DNA of 64,000 bases from the NCBI GenBank assembly GCA_001599815.1, contig BCIA01000006.1:2668961-2732960 (forward strand). The letters are read 5' to 3'. The position numbers and the translations under genes were made by a program. The stretch is from Furcasterigmium furcatum. Lineage: Eukaryota > Ascomycota > Sordariomycetes > Glomerellales > Plectosphaerellaceae. Under the pieces are notes generated by a model that saw nothing but the letters and a program-made list of their open reading frames with translations, was not told the DNA's origin and ran no database searches. This document shows positions 22,640-36,600 of this stretch, piece by piece (the first letter of the stretch is position 1; every line of letters begins with the position of its first letter).

Positions 22640-25600
22640 TCTCATCGTCTCTCCGCGGGCATCGTAAGGCAGGCACTCGCCGTCATTGGGTCTTCCTGAC
22701 ATCCACACTCCGACGTTCTCCATGACGAGGAGCGGGTTTGTCCAAACATGTAACTGTCTTCTTCTGCGTTTTCAATCTGTTTTTCTCCCGAGGGGGTCAT
22801 CGGGAGCTGGCGATAATGGTTTCTTCTTCTGCTTCTTGCTCTACATGACGTTCTAGAATGGACCGGACGGGACGGACTCGGGTGGGATTACGGACGGACC
22901 CTGGATTTTAGATTGCCTGCCCGGCAGCGGTTGCCAGCGATGCTCACGATGTTGATGACCGGCGGTGGCCACAGAGCCTCGCCCCTGTATCATGTATCAC
23001 CAGATGGCCAATGATCTTGAATGAAAAAGAGATCCATGCCTTGTACCAACCGTTCCAGCTAAAACCGAGATTATAATGTGCGTGAGAGTAGCCTTCAGAA
23101 GGCATGTTGCAGTCCTGGGTTTCTGTTTGACCACCAAGCTGTCTGTGTCTTAGAATCCGGCTTCGATCTAGGTCTCCAGATATGTGACTCCTGATTTCGA
23201 CCATCATAGTTCCAAGCACATTGACTCTGAGTTCAATATGCCCCAGTTGCCGAAGAAGCTTGGCTTCAGATATGCCGTCTTCCAGCGACCGCTGTGGATA
23301 TGCCAGTCCAGCGAGACACCACATCTGGGGTCTTGACATGAGGGGACCAAGAATTGTCCTCATTCTCGTCACTCTTGGCGGCTAATTTCACACATTCAAC
23401 ATATCTCCCTATGCATAGTGTCTCAACCAAGGCTTTCCTGATTTTTGTTTCATCACAAATGACCGCGAGCGGTCCATTGTTCGTGTCTCGTGGTATTGAC
23501 CCGATGATGGGCGGCGTCGGCGCCTACGGGGCGCCAGGCTGACATGGCATGGCTGACTCCCCCCCCTGACTGTTTGGCATAAAAGTCTTGGTATTCAGAC
23601 CTGGCTGCCTTTTGGGTTGGAGTGCGAACAACTTCGCCCAATGGTCCCAGTGCGGACCAGAGCTTCCGCCTTTTGGCCTGAACAAGACTCTGAAACAACT
23701 TGAGGATGACTGAACGAGACAGCATAAATTACAAAGCGGAATCTCGCCTTGTATAACCTCTAGAGGCTCTGATAGCACATATAAATACAGCAGACGAGAC
23801 TGAAGTGTTCATTTGGTTGCTCGGTGCAGGCTGGCCCTTACCGAGCACACACCGAGAACTCACGTGACTACAATCCTTATCGTGCCCCCGTGGTGAAACA
23901 GGCCGTGTGCAAGCTCACACTGTGACGCGATCCATGTCAGCTTCCTGAATCAGTTAGTCGCACACCGTTCCCTGTCGGTTTGCCGCCTCTTCGCGTGGTC
24001 AAAACGCAGGAAACCTCCCCCAGCTCCACATCGCCATCCATGCCCGTGCGTGCAACCCCTGATTGGACCCCCCGGTCTAGATCTCGGTCCTCTCTCCGTT
24101 GCCGTTTGGGTACCTGGGCTTTCCCTCTTTCCGCAAGACCCTTGGTTCCCGCGTCTGTCCCCTCGCCGCCGAGGTAGAGTAAGCGGCTGGAAGCCAGCCA
24201 GCCAGCTGTGATCCGGCCGTCTGGATGCTTGGACGCGGCGCCCTCTTTCCTGGTTCGCCTGCGCGCGGGAGACTCCTTTCCCTTTCGAGCCCCAATCACT
24301 TGGACAGCGCACACAGGCATGTCGAGTCTCGAGGCTTCCACGAGGGGCCTGTCAAGCTGTCAAACCGAATCGAGCAACAGCCTTACCACTCCAGGACTCC
24401 AGGGTCGGTTTGGGCTGCTGCGACAAGGAACTGCCAGCTGCTATTCCTCCTTGGGATCTCCCCAGGTCCAACCGCCCATTTCCTGCGCCCGAGCGCCCAG
24501 GCACCATACCTGTCCGGGAACAATTCCTCAGCCTCGGGCGGTTGGAAGATCCGTCTTCTTCAACGTCGCCTTCTTTCCTTCTCCTATTGTCTGTCGATGT
24601 CTGCATGTCTCGCGAGCGGCCCTCGCCGCCAATGCAACTGAGGGTTCTCGCACAGGAGTCCACGTGCCGCGGGACTGATGTCCCACCTCGGCTGCCGCCT
24701 GGCCAAAGGGGCCGTCAGAGGGCAGAACCAGCTACCATCGGAAACCGGAGTTCGGGATATCAAACCAAGAGCATCCCATCCTCGAAGACGCGCCCCTGAG
24801 ATGAGACTGCCACCACAGTGCTCCAGGCTCCCACCGCCTCTCCATCACAGATGCATGAGGCCTCGCCCTGGTCCTGTCGCTCGGCCGAGTCCGAGTCGCA
24901 ATTTGGAAGATGGGGAGACGCGGACACTGTGGAAGGGATACGACATGATCTTAACTCCGCCTGTCGATGAGATGGGGGCCATTCTGTACACCATCACGCG
25001 CTATTGCCGCCTCCTCCAGGCAAGTCACAGTCGTGTCATCCCCACTTGTCAGGGTGTTCGAGTCGAGACCGTCCTATGGTGCCATTTATCCTCTGCACTA
25101 GCCTGGCACTGTGTCGCAGTTTGTCCTCACGAAACCCCCTGCACGCGTCGAGAGGTCTGGCGTCTGGCGCTCAATGGCGCGCTGGGCCAGTGGCTCCTCC
25201 TTCTGTGTGCAAAGGTCAGGTTTGGTACCCAGGACGACGATTCTTCGTGAGTGGCCCCCCAGGTGGGAGAAAGCTTTACTCTACTGCCCAATTACCCCCT
25301 TCCTGTCTCCATCCATGTCCAAGTAACCAACACAGGAGCTATAATTGAGCTTCCATTGTTCCATCGTTCACTGTCTTGTGAAGCGTTATTGGGGCGTCAC
25401 GCCAATCCTGCCCCGCCTGCAGAGTCGTTCTGGCCAATGCGCATGGTTCGGAGCGCACTCTCTGATTGGAGGAGAAGGGCCAAAGCTGCCCAAAACCGAC
25501 CCTCCCTCGATGTTCGGTTGCAGAGAACAGGGTGCGTTCGGAAGTCGACGGAGCGACGCTAGCGGCGGGCTTGCTGGACCAAGGGGCAGGCAAAACAGCA

Positions 25601-27395
25601 GGCCACCCCATCCTAGCGGCCAGTCGTGCCGGATGGCAGCGAAAGGGGGTTCAGGAAATGTTTTGTACCTCGACAGGTGGCTTGTGCGCGGTGTCGAGGC
25701 CGGACGTGGTGTTGCACAGGGGCATCGATGCCGTCCGCCTCATCGGCCGTCAACGATCTCGGGGAGAAACACTTTGTGTTGTTGAAACAAAACGCGTCTG
25801 CGCCCAGGATCGAGGCGGTGACCCTTTGGAAGCCCTTCGAGGGACGATACTTCCAGAAGAATGCCTGAAAGATGACGGATTGGAATGAGGGAGGATTGCA
25901 GTTGGATGCCGAGGACGGCTTGAATTGATTTTGGATCGCACACTGTGAGGAACAAGAGGCGACCGACCAGGGGTGGACGGCGAGATGGTGCTGACAAGAT
26001 CCATAGAAACGTGAGACGACCGCGAGCGGCGTGACGAAGAAGCACCTCCAGCGCTGATGCTGGCGAAACTGCGGCACATCCCACCCACGCGGTCAGACGC
26101 GTGTGCTCTCATCCGATCTGCTGGGCCAGCAGGTGAGGCCGTCTGTATCGGCTCTCAAGGGGAATTAGACTATCCGATGCAGGTCTGTTTGAGCTGCTTC
26201 ATATGGCGTGTGTGTTCCTGTGGTGACGGTGAAGGATGCAGAGGGCGGGATGGGCAAAAGGTGAGAGCTTGCTCTCAAACCCCCAGATGGCTGGAACCCG
26301 CTGTTGTTGTTTGCACTGTCCATCTCGTACTCGACATGGTGGGGCCCGAGTCCTGGGGGTGAGGTTCGGGAGGGTTGCTGGTGGTAGGTGCACTGGGTGA
26401 GGAGGGTGTTCTGTGCAGGCGATTTGGCAGGTAGGTACCTTCCTGCTGCCCTAGCTCAATTTTACTCAGTGTATCTCGTGCGCTGCACCCTGGGCTCCAC
26501 CTCACCCACCAAAAGCCCACACCCCCTTGGAACATGGAAGTAGACCTCAGGCTGCTGGTGGGAGGTTCGTTTCTCTGGTTCGGCAGCACCAGCCTCCCCT
26601 GAACCCGCCAACCACGGGCTGCCCCTGCTCCCCCGGCAGCAGAACGGATCCTTCTTTCTCTCTTCTGACTGATGCCCGCACCCCCGCCTTTGCCCTTTTA
26701 AACTGTCTGGTCGTGGCCGCTGCCCGTGCTACCACCTCACTATCCTCTTTTCATTCACTCCGCAGGCCTTCCCTCTTGCCTTATCCTCAATAAGGCTGCT
26801 GGCTGACGCTCGCGTTGCTTGTTTCTCAACAAGGAAATCGTTCGACACCCAAAAACCGTTTATTCTGGGCCCCTTTCTGACGTCCATCAATCCCCGGTTC
26901 TTGGGTCAAACCTCGTACGCGCATCCCGAGTCGCGTCTTGCCCCCATCTCAAGGTTGTTCATTTGTCGCGACCGCGCAAAAGGAAAGGGAAGGAACCATC
27001 ACCACCACCCCCTTCGCGACTTCCCTCTCGGCGCATTGCGCTTTCCCGTCCAGCCAACCTTACTCCTCCCACAACAAAGCAGAACGACCCGTCCTGCTGC
27101 CCCGGAGCCACCAGTGCATACCAACGTCGGACAAAGGCATCGGATCCAAAATCTTGCCAAATTCCTCATTCCATTCCACTCCTCCCTGCCCTGCCACCCT
27201 GCCTGCCTATTCAGGCATCTACATCTCAGCCCACCCAACCAGACACCTCGCGCGCCTTCACCTTTGCGCACATCAACACACAATCCACCTCGACTCCCGG
27301 ATCGAGTATAGATCAATCGGCACCTGCCCCATCAAACGCCCCTCGACCGTTCGGGCAATTCGTGTCAAGACACCTACCCGGAAACTGCAGTAGCC
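22640..27395. other. 4.8 kb gene-free spacer upstream of MCM1
   Basis: No open frame on either strand has coding character or a domain. Candidates up to about 190 codons overlap one another in several frames, as expected in stop-poor GC-rich DNA. A TAGGTACCTT motif sits at 26433-26442. From about 26675 to the MCM1 start there is not one ATG, with CT-rich and A/C-rich tracts, which I read as a long 5' leader. The rest may be a large control region or hold non-coding RNA. Confidence 0.5.
26675..27395 (+). promoter_or_regulatory. Long ATG-free 5' leader of MCM1
   Basis: The 720 bases before the MCM1 start contain no ATG on the sense strand, though roughly ten would be expected by chance. They are rich in CT and CA tracts. 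Selection against upstream starts in a transcribed leader is the simplest reading. The transcription start itself cannot be placed. Confidence 0.45.
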
Positions 27396-28180
27396 ATGGC
27401 CGACATCACCGACCAACACGACCAGACCTCTCCCGGCGACCTCGACGAGGCAAACACCGTCGGCAACGGCAGCGTTGGCGAGTCTCGCGGCGTCAAGCGA
27501 CAGCGCCCTAGCGCCGCCGACGACGACGACGATGACGACGAGAAGGGCGGCCGCGAGCGCCGCAAGATTGAGATCAAGTTCATCAACGACAAGTCAAGGC
27601 GTCACATCACCTTCTCCAAGCGCAAGGCCGGTATTATGAAGAAGGTACGAGTATTTGCCTTCTTCGGCACATTGCGCCCAGATGCTAACGGTTTCCGCGA
27701 CGCAGGCCTATGAGCTTTCGGTGCTCACCGGTACCCAGGTTCTTCTCCTCGTCGTGTCCGAGACGGGTCTTGTGTACACCTTCACCACACCTAAGCTTCA
27801 GCCGCTCGTCACGAAAGCCGAGGGCAAGAACTTGATCCAGGTACGCGTTGACCGTGGCATTTGCCTGGGCATGCATTGTGTTGACGTTATCGCTCTAGGC
27901 CTGCCTGAACGCACCGGAACCCAGCCAAGGCGGCGAGAATGGTGTCGATGATGGCAACCAAGTTGAGTCGCCGGAAGAGGCCCCCCAGCAGCATATGCCG
28001 CCCCAGGGTGCTCGTCAGCAGGGCATGCCGCAGAACCCGCATATGCCCCCCAACTATATGCCTAACATGGGCATGGACCCATCCAACCTGGCATATGGCG
28101 GGTATGTTGGCCAGCAGCGCGGAGGCGGGTATGCCATGGGCCAGTCTGGCATGCCTCAACACGCTCCCCATCAGTCATGA
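27396..28180 (+). CDS. MCM1: MADS-box transcription factor (SRF type, Mcm1)
   Basis: Mcm1 binds CC(A/T)6GG boxes as a dimer and works with mating-type and other partner factors in sexual development, cell cycle and metabolism. The model is join(27396..27644, 27706..27840, 27899..28180), 221 aa. An acidic run of eight residues after PSAAD precedes the MADS domain, which spans about 53-110: RRKIEIKFINDKSRRHITFS, KRKAGIMKK, then AYELSVLTGTQVLLLVVSE across the first junction, and YTFTTPKLQPLV. The C-terminal third is rich in Gln, Met, Pro and Gly, typical of filamentous ascomycete Mcm1. A 720-base ATG-free leader precedes it. It converges with the copper transporter gene. Confidence 0.96.
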
Positions 28181-29911
28181 TCTCCAAGGTCGCGACTCGA
28201 GTTTTTCTCCCTGATACCCGGCATAATGCTTTCTGGAGAACAAATCTATCGACGACGCGTCTCGAATGCGTCTCGACTTAATAAGCGAGGTCCCGACAGT
28301 CTGGCGTTCATTTCAGGCGTTTTCGAGCCTGTATTCTGGTCATTGCTTTTCTTTCCGTTCCCGTGGTTGCCTACGCACCAAGGAACCGCCTCATCCGCTT
28401 CGACTTGCACGGAACCCGGTTCCCTGCCTGTTGAAGATGGAGGAGAGACCATTGGAGAACAACATGAACAGGGGATGTTCTGCTCGCGAGGCGATGCGGT
28501 GCGCGCGAGTTGCCCTGGGTGTAGGGCTCCCCCAATACTTCCCAGAGTTGCGGGCTCAGTTCGTCGGCGGTGGCTATGTCGTCTTGGTTCGACCGAAACT
28601 TGGCGGTGGGGTCTTTCTTCGGGAGTTAGGAGGACAGGAAAGAGGGGAAACGAGTTCACGTCTAGATCCCGTGGCGTCTGCCTGGGGTGATCACGATGGC
28701 CAAGGACGACCTTGCCCTTTCTTTCCTCGGGCATGTAGGATTAAAGGCGATACCCGAGCTTGGGGGGAGAAGTCGTTCTCATGCAGGGCTTCTCCTCTAT
28801 GCAAATATGCTTTCTACCGTTCAATTTGCTCGGATGTGGGTGTGATTTGTGTAGGCAAGTGAGGCGGTTCGTTTCGGTGCGAATAGAATCGATTCTGTCC
28901 TGATTCGTACTTTGGGACTTATAATAATAGGCCGAGGGCATGCGTATCTCCTGCTGGAGGCTCATTGCGGCTAGATGCAGTGCAGATCTTTGGGAAGACG
29001 CGGGTGGGTGTCCTTCGGCCTGGCTATGCCGGCATCATGAGGTGACGGGGGATGGACGAGGATATTTGCATGACTGAAGATTTGAACGGGCACCCACGGG
29101 GGGGCGACCATGCTTTTATTTCATCACGCGGCCGGGTCTTCCGCCCGCTGCCGTGGCATCATGTCAGTCGGGCTATCGCCTGGGATGGGATAGTCTACTG
29201 GGCAGTGTTACGTATCGGGCAAGAGGCCGCTGCCCGAGGGACCGGCGCCGCGCAGGGCATGGGGGTTTCCCGATGGAGATTGTTTCCTGAACTGGCAGAA
29301 GGATCTGGGGAAGCGGGTTTGGCCGGATACCAAGTGGCCGGGAACCTTCCTGAAGACGACACGGACTTAGAGCCTCATTCAGCCACATGGCGTAGGGTGT
29401 CGATGTTCGGTGAATGGAGCCTTCCTGAGAGTCATTATGTAAGCACCGAGGGATGGTGCCGGAGCCGGTCAGATCCGGAAATTCCGACGCTGGGGTCAGG
29501 GTGGGCTCTTGGCTGCGCGGGTTTGAGAAGGTTTCTGCACGGACCAGGGCCAGCGAAGGGGGAGAGGTACCGGTACACACTTTCGTGCGAATTGTTATCA
29601 TTGCACAAAGCTTTCGAGGCGTCTCAGATGTTTGATAACCATTCGAGTATCACGGATTGCAGGATTTCGACACACAGAAATGCCAGGGGTCATCATAGTC
29701 CAGCCTCTTCGACCTGCAAGATGCCCCAAGATTCCCAGGGTCGTGTAAGTCATTCAATTACAATAGGATGATACGGGTACAAAACGCCTAGCATGCCAGC
29801 CGGGTGAAACCATGCATAACTTCGTGGAATATTGGAAAATAAACGCTGTATGCGTGTTTTGGGCCTGGTGCTTGATTGTCGTCGACTCGGCCAGCAAAGG
29901 GGGAGGCAAGT
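28181..29911. other. Tail-to-tail spacer, no gene recognised
   Basis: This 1.7 kb spacer follows MCM1 and the copper transporter, which end towards each other. The longest open frame (29052-29771, plus) has a random composition, no homology that I recognise and overlapping open frames on the other strand. It is unusually long for two 3' regions, so it could hold an unrecognised non-coding transcript. Confidence 0.5.
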
Positions 29912-30608
29912 CTAGTGCTCGGTCGAGACGGCATAGCGGCCGACGACGAGGGAGCCAAGGAAAACGCCACCCAGAACGGAGAGAAAGTAGCCGATGTTCA
30001 TGCTCATGACCGCCAGCATGCTGCAGGAGGTTAGCATCGGTTCATAGAAACATTTGGAGGGAAGCCAGGCGAACGTACAGGAGGTATCCAACTCCAGCGA
30101 TGACGGTATCAAGAAGTGCGCGGACGGGATCAACGGAGAATCGCCAGGGACGGGTGAGGCCCTTCTTTCTCTGGACGACGGTGACGTTCTCCTCGCGCCC
30201 ATTCTCGCTGATGACCATGTTCTTGGCGAGGCTGTCGCTGGACAGCTGCTGGCCGAGGGGGTTCTTGTCGGCGACGACGACGTAGCGGCGCTTGAGCTCC
30301 TGGTCCAGCCAGCGCTGCTCAAGGAGGGCCTTGCCAGCAAGCATAAGGCGGAGGAGGGTAGCGAGGAGGATGAGGAAGATGCAAGTCGCGGCGTAGGTGG
30401 CGGCGTTGGTCGGGGTCCAAGCCGAGCTGTAGAGGGAGGTCTGGATCATGTTCTGGAAGACGGCCATCATGCCCATATCGTGGCCGCCCATTGAGCCAGA
30501 GCCATGGCCCATGTCCATGCCGCTGTGATCTGTGCTGGTGCCGTCGGTAACAGCAGCGGCAGAGTCGGCGTGACCCATGTCGCCGTGGGGGAATCTGCCC
30601 TCAATCAT
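29912..30608 (-). CDS. Ctr-family copper transporter
   Basis: The product is a three-pass, trimer-forming carrier of reduced copper. The model is join(30608..30079, 30020..29912) on the minus strand, 212 aa. The N-terminus is rich in Met, His and Gly (GMDMGHGSGSMGGHDMGMM, residues 30-48), the usual copper-catching region. TM1 lies at about 67-88. A cytosolic loop of about 85 residues follows. TM2 carries the essential MxxxM motif as M178-x3-M182, rebuilt across the intron junction, and TM3 holds a GxxxG-type GGVFLGSLVVG. The C-terminus lacks a Cys/His cluster. The long loop and lack of a signal peptide suggest a Ctr2/Ctr3-like member, either vacuolar or plasma-membrane. Which one is not decided by sequence alone. 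Confidence 0.93.
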
Positions 30609-33600
30609 GGTGTTTTGGTGTTGCGAGGTGGCGGGGGAGAGAGGCGAGAGGGGTTTGGCGCCTGGTGAGGGGAGGATAGCGATTAGACGAAATTGAGGAT
30701 GTAACGAGGCCCAGCTCGTCGAATTTATCAGTGTCGACACTCCTGGTGTTGTGGTTGAGGGATTGGAATGCCGAGGAGGAATGGGCGCGCCGTGGGATCG
30801 ACCCGAGATAATATAACCTTGCAACCTTGGTGTCGTCCGTCTCGCTGGTGAGAAGGTTTGCGAGAGATCTTCAGACGCAGGAACGTCGCGCTGAACGTCG
30901 AAACAGGCTCACGGGCGATCCGCTCTCTTCCGTAAACGTCGCGTCGATGCAGCTTCTATTCTCGCTACCGGGTCCGTCGCACGGATTGGGTGTTTTCGCA
31001 TGAATTGCAATCGATGGTCTGGGGTCTGAGCCAAGAGACGTTTGAGAGTGCGGGCGGTGGGTGGTTTTGAAGTTCACGGTCCGTCAAGCTGGAGGGTTGG
31101 GACGGAGATCTCGGTACTTTTGATGCAGGGGGCCGTTATCAGAAAGTCACATAATTTACCAGAGACTCAGATAGGAGGAAAGTTCACGTGGAGTTTCGCC
31201 CTCAGGGTGCCTCTTTCCTTCGCAAACCAGCGCATCAGTGGGGTGCTAGTGAGAGCCAAGCTTCGGGAGGCCGGCGGGGAGGTGCTACCAGCTCCCTCAT
31301 TGGTCTGACAACGTTGTTAGCGTGAGATCCCCGACCTTCAGCAAGGTAGCGGTACTTCACACATCGGCGCCTTCTTTCCATTGACAACACCGAGACTTCA
31401 ACCCGAACTGACATCGACACACCACGACCATCCTCCAGCATATTTACCGAGTCATCAGGGCGCTACGCCATCAATTAATCCATCAAGTACATACTCAGCC
31501 GTACTGGTCGGCTTTTCGAACACGCCTTACTCTTGCCATATGCTAATGCTGGTCTCAGAATTCCGACTCGGAAGCCTGGAACATGCTACAAATCTCCAAT
31601 GGAACCTTTGGCCAAATATCGTCCGGCCTGGGCGTGGGATCTGACCAAAAACTCATGATCTTCGACTCATGACGCGCTCTTGTCGTCTCGTCCGAGGTTT
31701 GAAACGCTGTCCCATATCAACTGTCGATCCGGCGCTGTGGCAACACTCATGGCGGTCTAGGCCACACAGGCCGGAAGAGCTTCATCCCATCACAATATTC
31801 TCTCAGACCCGATCCTACTTCCTGAGACACAGGACGCCCAATCGCGTCCATTTCCCCAGAACGAAGGTATGGTAGGACCCGGGCAGAATTTGTCAAATGC
31901 CACCTGCTTCGGCGAGACTTGGGGATTCTGGTTGATGGGAGATGTTGCAGGCTAACTTTCAGACGAGAAGCAAGCACCTGATTCCCCCGAGGTGTTTCTG
32001 GGGCTGTGGCTATCGAATCTGGCCCGACTCTGCGCAACATCTCTCTTCCGCCAGGAATATCCGGGGCTGGCCTTCGACCAGGAAGAGTACCTTCTGTGCG
32101 CTGCACCCTGTCCAAAACTTCGACAAAGAGATGATTCTGCTTGGCATGGCTGGACTTTGTCCTTCTCCAACTCCCAGGCCAACCTCGAGGATGTATACGT
32201 GCCTGCACAACCTCGACACGGCCATTGGTCTCCTCTGCGTTCAAGCTGCGCCGATCAGGATGCTCTTCCGCGAAATCATTTCAATCAGAAGACGTCGCTC
32301 AACAGAATGAGGAGGCCTGCGCTGGTTTACCGATCACGGAGGAGCTTCTCCTGCTGCACCTACTGTTGATGGGAACACTGGGGAGAGCGCAGCATCCGGA
32401 TGCCTGTTGTTATGAGCCATGATGCTTGCGAAAGGCAAGAGGCATCAGGCGTGCGGAGGGTTCGAGCCAAAGAGAGGGACAGCCGGCTTCACTCGCTGGA
32501 TCTCAAAATCTCGCAGAACCATGGGACTCGCAGGGCGACCGTGGCGACGTGACCACTATTTCGAAAAGGATGTCCGTTGATGGCAAGGCCAAACAAGCGA
32601 GGGCACACGCTCGCCTACTCATGATTAGGCCAGGGCGCAGCCAGGGCACATGGCAAGATTCCGTTGGAGCCCGTGTCGCGGACTGTACTGGGATCCATGT
32701 GTGAAAGCATGCGTCAGCTGACCTGGTGATGACCCTGCTTGGCCAGAGAGCGCCTGTCACGACGAGAGCGGCTTCAAACTGCCTATTTCTTCGATGCATT
32801 CCTAATTGAGGAAACGAGGGAAGTGCAGCGAAACCCAAGGTTCCGACAGGACGTGCTATTCTTAACGCAGCGTCAGTGTGGTACGAGTGTACTCGCCCGC
32901 CTGCGCAATGTGGTTCGGATCACGCACTGGTTGTCCCTGCCAGGACTTCACCACCTTGCCCAGGCGGATATGTTGAGGCAGTGTCGGTGTTTCACGGGAC
33001 AGCTGCACTTATCCGATGAAGTGTCCACAATGCCCGAATCATGCAACATGTGCCGGCCGGCCGCACAAGATCCAGCCTGCGTACTTTGGCTGCGCCCACC
33101 GAGTACATATGTGCCCTGGTCTTGCCTGGCATTGCCCTATGATCTCCGGTCATGGGCAGTCGCTGTGCCGCCTCTTCTCGTGGCCCCGCATCGGGATCTC
33201 GGATATGGCCTTGTGAGCCCGGATATTGGTGATCTGCAGCAACCCGGCCGGCTCGGCACAATTCTGCTTTGACATCAGGGCTGCCCGCAGGCTGGACCAA
33301 GTCATCCATTGACTTTTCGGCGCCTTGCCAACCATTATGCACCCAAGCCAACCCGTGGGCCCGGGAACAAGCCCGGCTGCGGTAGCTGGTGGTCTGCACA
33401 AGTTTCCGAGTCTATTTTGACGACAAGCATCGACACGCGGAAAAGGCCAAGCATCACCACGCATTCGGCCAAATAACGTGCCTGTCTCGCTTCACATATG
33501 GGGCAGTTTTGGGGTTGGTGGGTATTCAATACCTCATCATACGACAGTTGTCGATGAAGTCCTATCGTCGTGCGAACCACCACTCAGCTGCCTCCCCGCG

Positions 33601-36600
33601 AGTGCGAGACGTTTCCACACGAGAAGCTAGCTGGATGGGTGGTTACTTTGTTTGGCACTTGCCTTCCACCCAGGGCAGCAGCCAGACCAGCGATTCTCGT
33701 AGACCGCACCTTGCTGCTCGGATGAGTCTACGAATGCCAATATCGCCGTACCAAGGCCGTCATTCTTTCCCCCCGCCCCGGCGCAGCGCGCTCTCCTTGA
33801 GACATTCATTGAAGGACAGTTGGGCGGCAGAGCAAATAAAGCATGGAACCTCGGTGCCATATCATGTCCCATTGCGGAGGCAAGCTGGGGCTGCGATGCT
33901 CAGGTGACGAGGACTGATTTAGTGGCAGGTTATTGAGTTGCACAAGCATTTTGATATGGCCCTCGGAGGAGAATCAGTCCGTGTTGGTGTCACCTGCGTA
34001 CTCAAGGTCAGAGACAACATCCATCACGTCTTGCAACTATCGATAGCTTGGACTGTGGTCTTGTTAGCTCAAGCTCCGAGGCAACACAGTATCGTTTTCC
34101 TCGACATTGCACCAGAGAATATCGTAATTCCGAGAGTCGCCGGTGCACTCACTACTGATCGGTCACTCTGCAGCGGATATTTGCGGCTTACCGCGATAAC
34201 ATGCTGGTGCTACATAACGCGGGCAATCTACAAGTACTGCCCGTTGCATCGACCGAAACTCCACCACTCGTCACCTCGCGGAAGCTTCCATGAGTATCAT
34301 AAACTCGAATACTGCACGGCGGTAGAGAGGACAGAATCTCTAGCTAACTTGGGCGCTCGCTGGCAGGAAGCCACCAGCTATAGAGAAAGAGATATAACGC
34401 TGAGTGACCGGATGAGGTTTTGACCAGCTTGAACCAATGCCAGCACCGACGGGAGATGATATCCGAACGACTCGGGCAGGGACAACACCGCTCTCGGACG
34501 ACCAGTTACGAAGGGAATGATCACCCTAGGGATGACAGACGTCGGGCAGAGTCATGGCCCGCCGGTCACACCGAATAAACAAACTCTCCAACGGTGCTCT
34601 TCACCCATTGTTCGCCGCACTGAGGGTGGTGTCGTTGACCTAAGGTCTGGCGTTCTTTGTCTTCGCGGTCCGCGGGCCACCAGCTGGAGGAGAGCATGGC
34701 ACGACGCCTCCCTTCCGCCCTCCGCAGGCGCCGGCTTGGTCCTAGCTCGTGCCTCCAACTTGGGGCGTGCAACCGTTGGGAACGGATAGCGTTGCGCCAC
34801 AGAGGAGGGTGGGCGGCAGGCATTGTTCGCCAGGGAAGTGCTCTCGCAAGAGCTGAATGCGATGCCAAGAAGGACGATGCCTAACACATCCGAGGCGAAG
34901 GCAAGGCCATCACATGTGCAGACATGGTTGATTATGTATGTAAGTACTAGCCTGGTTCTTCGCCTCCGTACTTATTCAACCTGGGCATTCACACCCAGCT
35001 AGGTACTTGAGCTGTACTTACAGCGTACTTGAAGCCAGTCTGCACCAGAGGCCAGCCCCTCTTTCAATATGGCCCGTGGGCCGGTTCGCATGGCGGGCCA
35101 AGGTGCAACACAGATTCACTGCGATGACCCCCCAGGTCGAGGTAAGGCACACGGCATGGTTCTCACGCCCTTTCGCCTGGGCGGCAGGGAACTCATCCGA
35201 TCTCAACCTAGCGTGCCGACCAGGGCCTTGTCAAGACACCCCCGGCCGATGAGCGTGTGCCGACTCTCTCGTGGACACATGAGGACACCAGGCCGGCGGC
35301 GTCGGCGTGGGCGGGTGGGAAATGGGAGCAAGGTCCCTTTGTGGCGCCGTGCTAGTTTCCCAGGATCCTGCTTGAGTGCCGGTGGTGGCAGCAATCTGTG
35401 CCCCTCCCGTGCAGCAACCCCAAGCGAGCGATGGTTGTCCAACTCGTGGCCTGCAAGCCAATCCCTTGAGGGTCGGAGTGGAGGGAGGGCGGGCTGGCGC
35501 ACCTCCTCCCTACCTGTCCCGCTTCAGCCGCAATGGCATGCTGGGCCGGGGACCCCTCGCACGCTCATCACGGGCAGTCAGTCGCCACTCTCGCTACGGA
35601 CGAGTGCTGAAGAGCAACGGACAGATTCCGCAGCACGTCCCGGGACGATTGACGGCTTCAGCAAGGCCCGTATGCGTTCCACACTTACTTGCTTGCAAGT
35701 AGTATGTGCTTGTTTCTAAGTATGGAGTCTACTCCGCCGGCCAGGCTGACGAACGGGTGTCTGCTCTTCCAGGCATATGGCGCTGGGGGACAGATGCAGA
35801 TCTGGAAATGACGCAGGTGGCCCGACTGCGACGCGCCGGGCGCCTGTCACGCTACCGAAACCAAACAGTTCAGATTGGCCTGTATTAATCAGGGGCTACG
35901 ACGTTTTGGGAGCTCTCCAGGTATGGAGGCAGGGGAGGTAGGGGGGGGGGCCTTCAACGCCATTCCTTGCGACACGCCTTCTTCAACCGCGACTCATTCA
36001 TTCCCCAGGACACCCAGAGCATATCAGAGCTCGTCTTTGGGGTAGCAGGAAAGCCAAACCCTCTTCCGAGGCGAACATGTACTCGCGGACAAGCATGCAC
36101 ATACAGTACCTTACATACAAAAGTATGCCTTGCAAAACACGACCACTCTCCGTCTCGTCAAAAATTCCCGAAAGAAGACAAGGCAGCATTTCTTTTGGCG
36201 TTAAGCTGCTTTCTGCTTAGCCCAATGGGATGGAAGGCTCCTTGACGCGGCGAGCAATTCGTCCAACGGCGACGCCCCGGTACCGGAATGCAGGTTTGGC
36301 ACTGCAGCGGCGGTGCGTGCAGCCAGCCCCCCCAGTCAACCCGTCTCCTGGCAGCTCTCTGTGTGCCTGAAATCCGTCCGTGGCAGCATGATCTGCGTAT
36401 GGCGTCGAGATACCGCGTGTCAAGTCTCCACCGAACCCCTGGGCGACCATATGGCTCTGGCTGGCACCACCTCCATCCATTCCATCTCCGTGGGTTTAGA
36501 CAGCCTTCAGATGACTGTCACTCACTACCGACGGGCATCGATTGATACCGAGAGCTCGTCTTGTTACCAACGACCCAGGATCACGTCGGTCGAGGATGGC

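Noticed and set aside
29052..29771. 239-codon open frame downstream of MCM1
   Set aside because: Amino-acid composition is random, start context is poor, there is no domain, and an overlapping open frame lies on the other strand. I cannot support it as a gene.
32451..32480. GGTTCGAGCC string as a tRNA B box
   Set aside because: Its flanks do not form a T stem, and no acceptor or anticodon arm can be drawn around it.
35069..35719. 216-codon frame in the 9 kb spacer
   Set aside because: Arg/Ser/Pro-rich random composition, overlapped by open frames in other registers, and no splice-supported extension.
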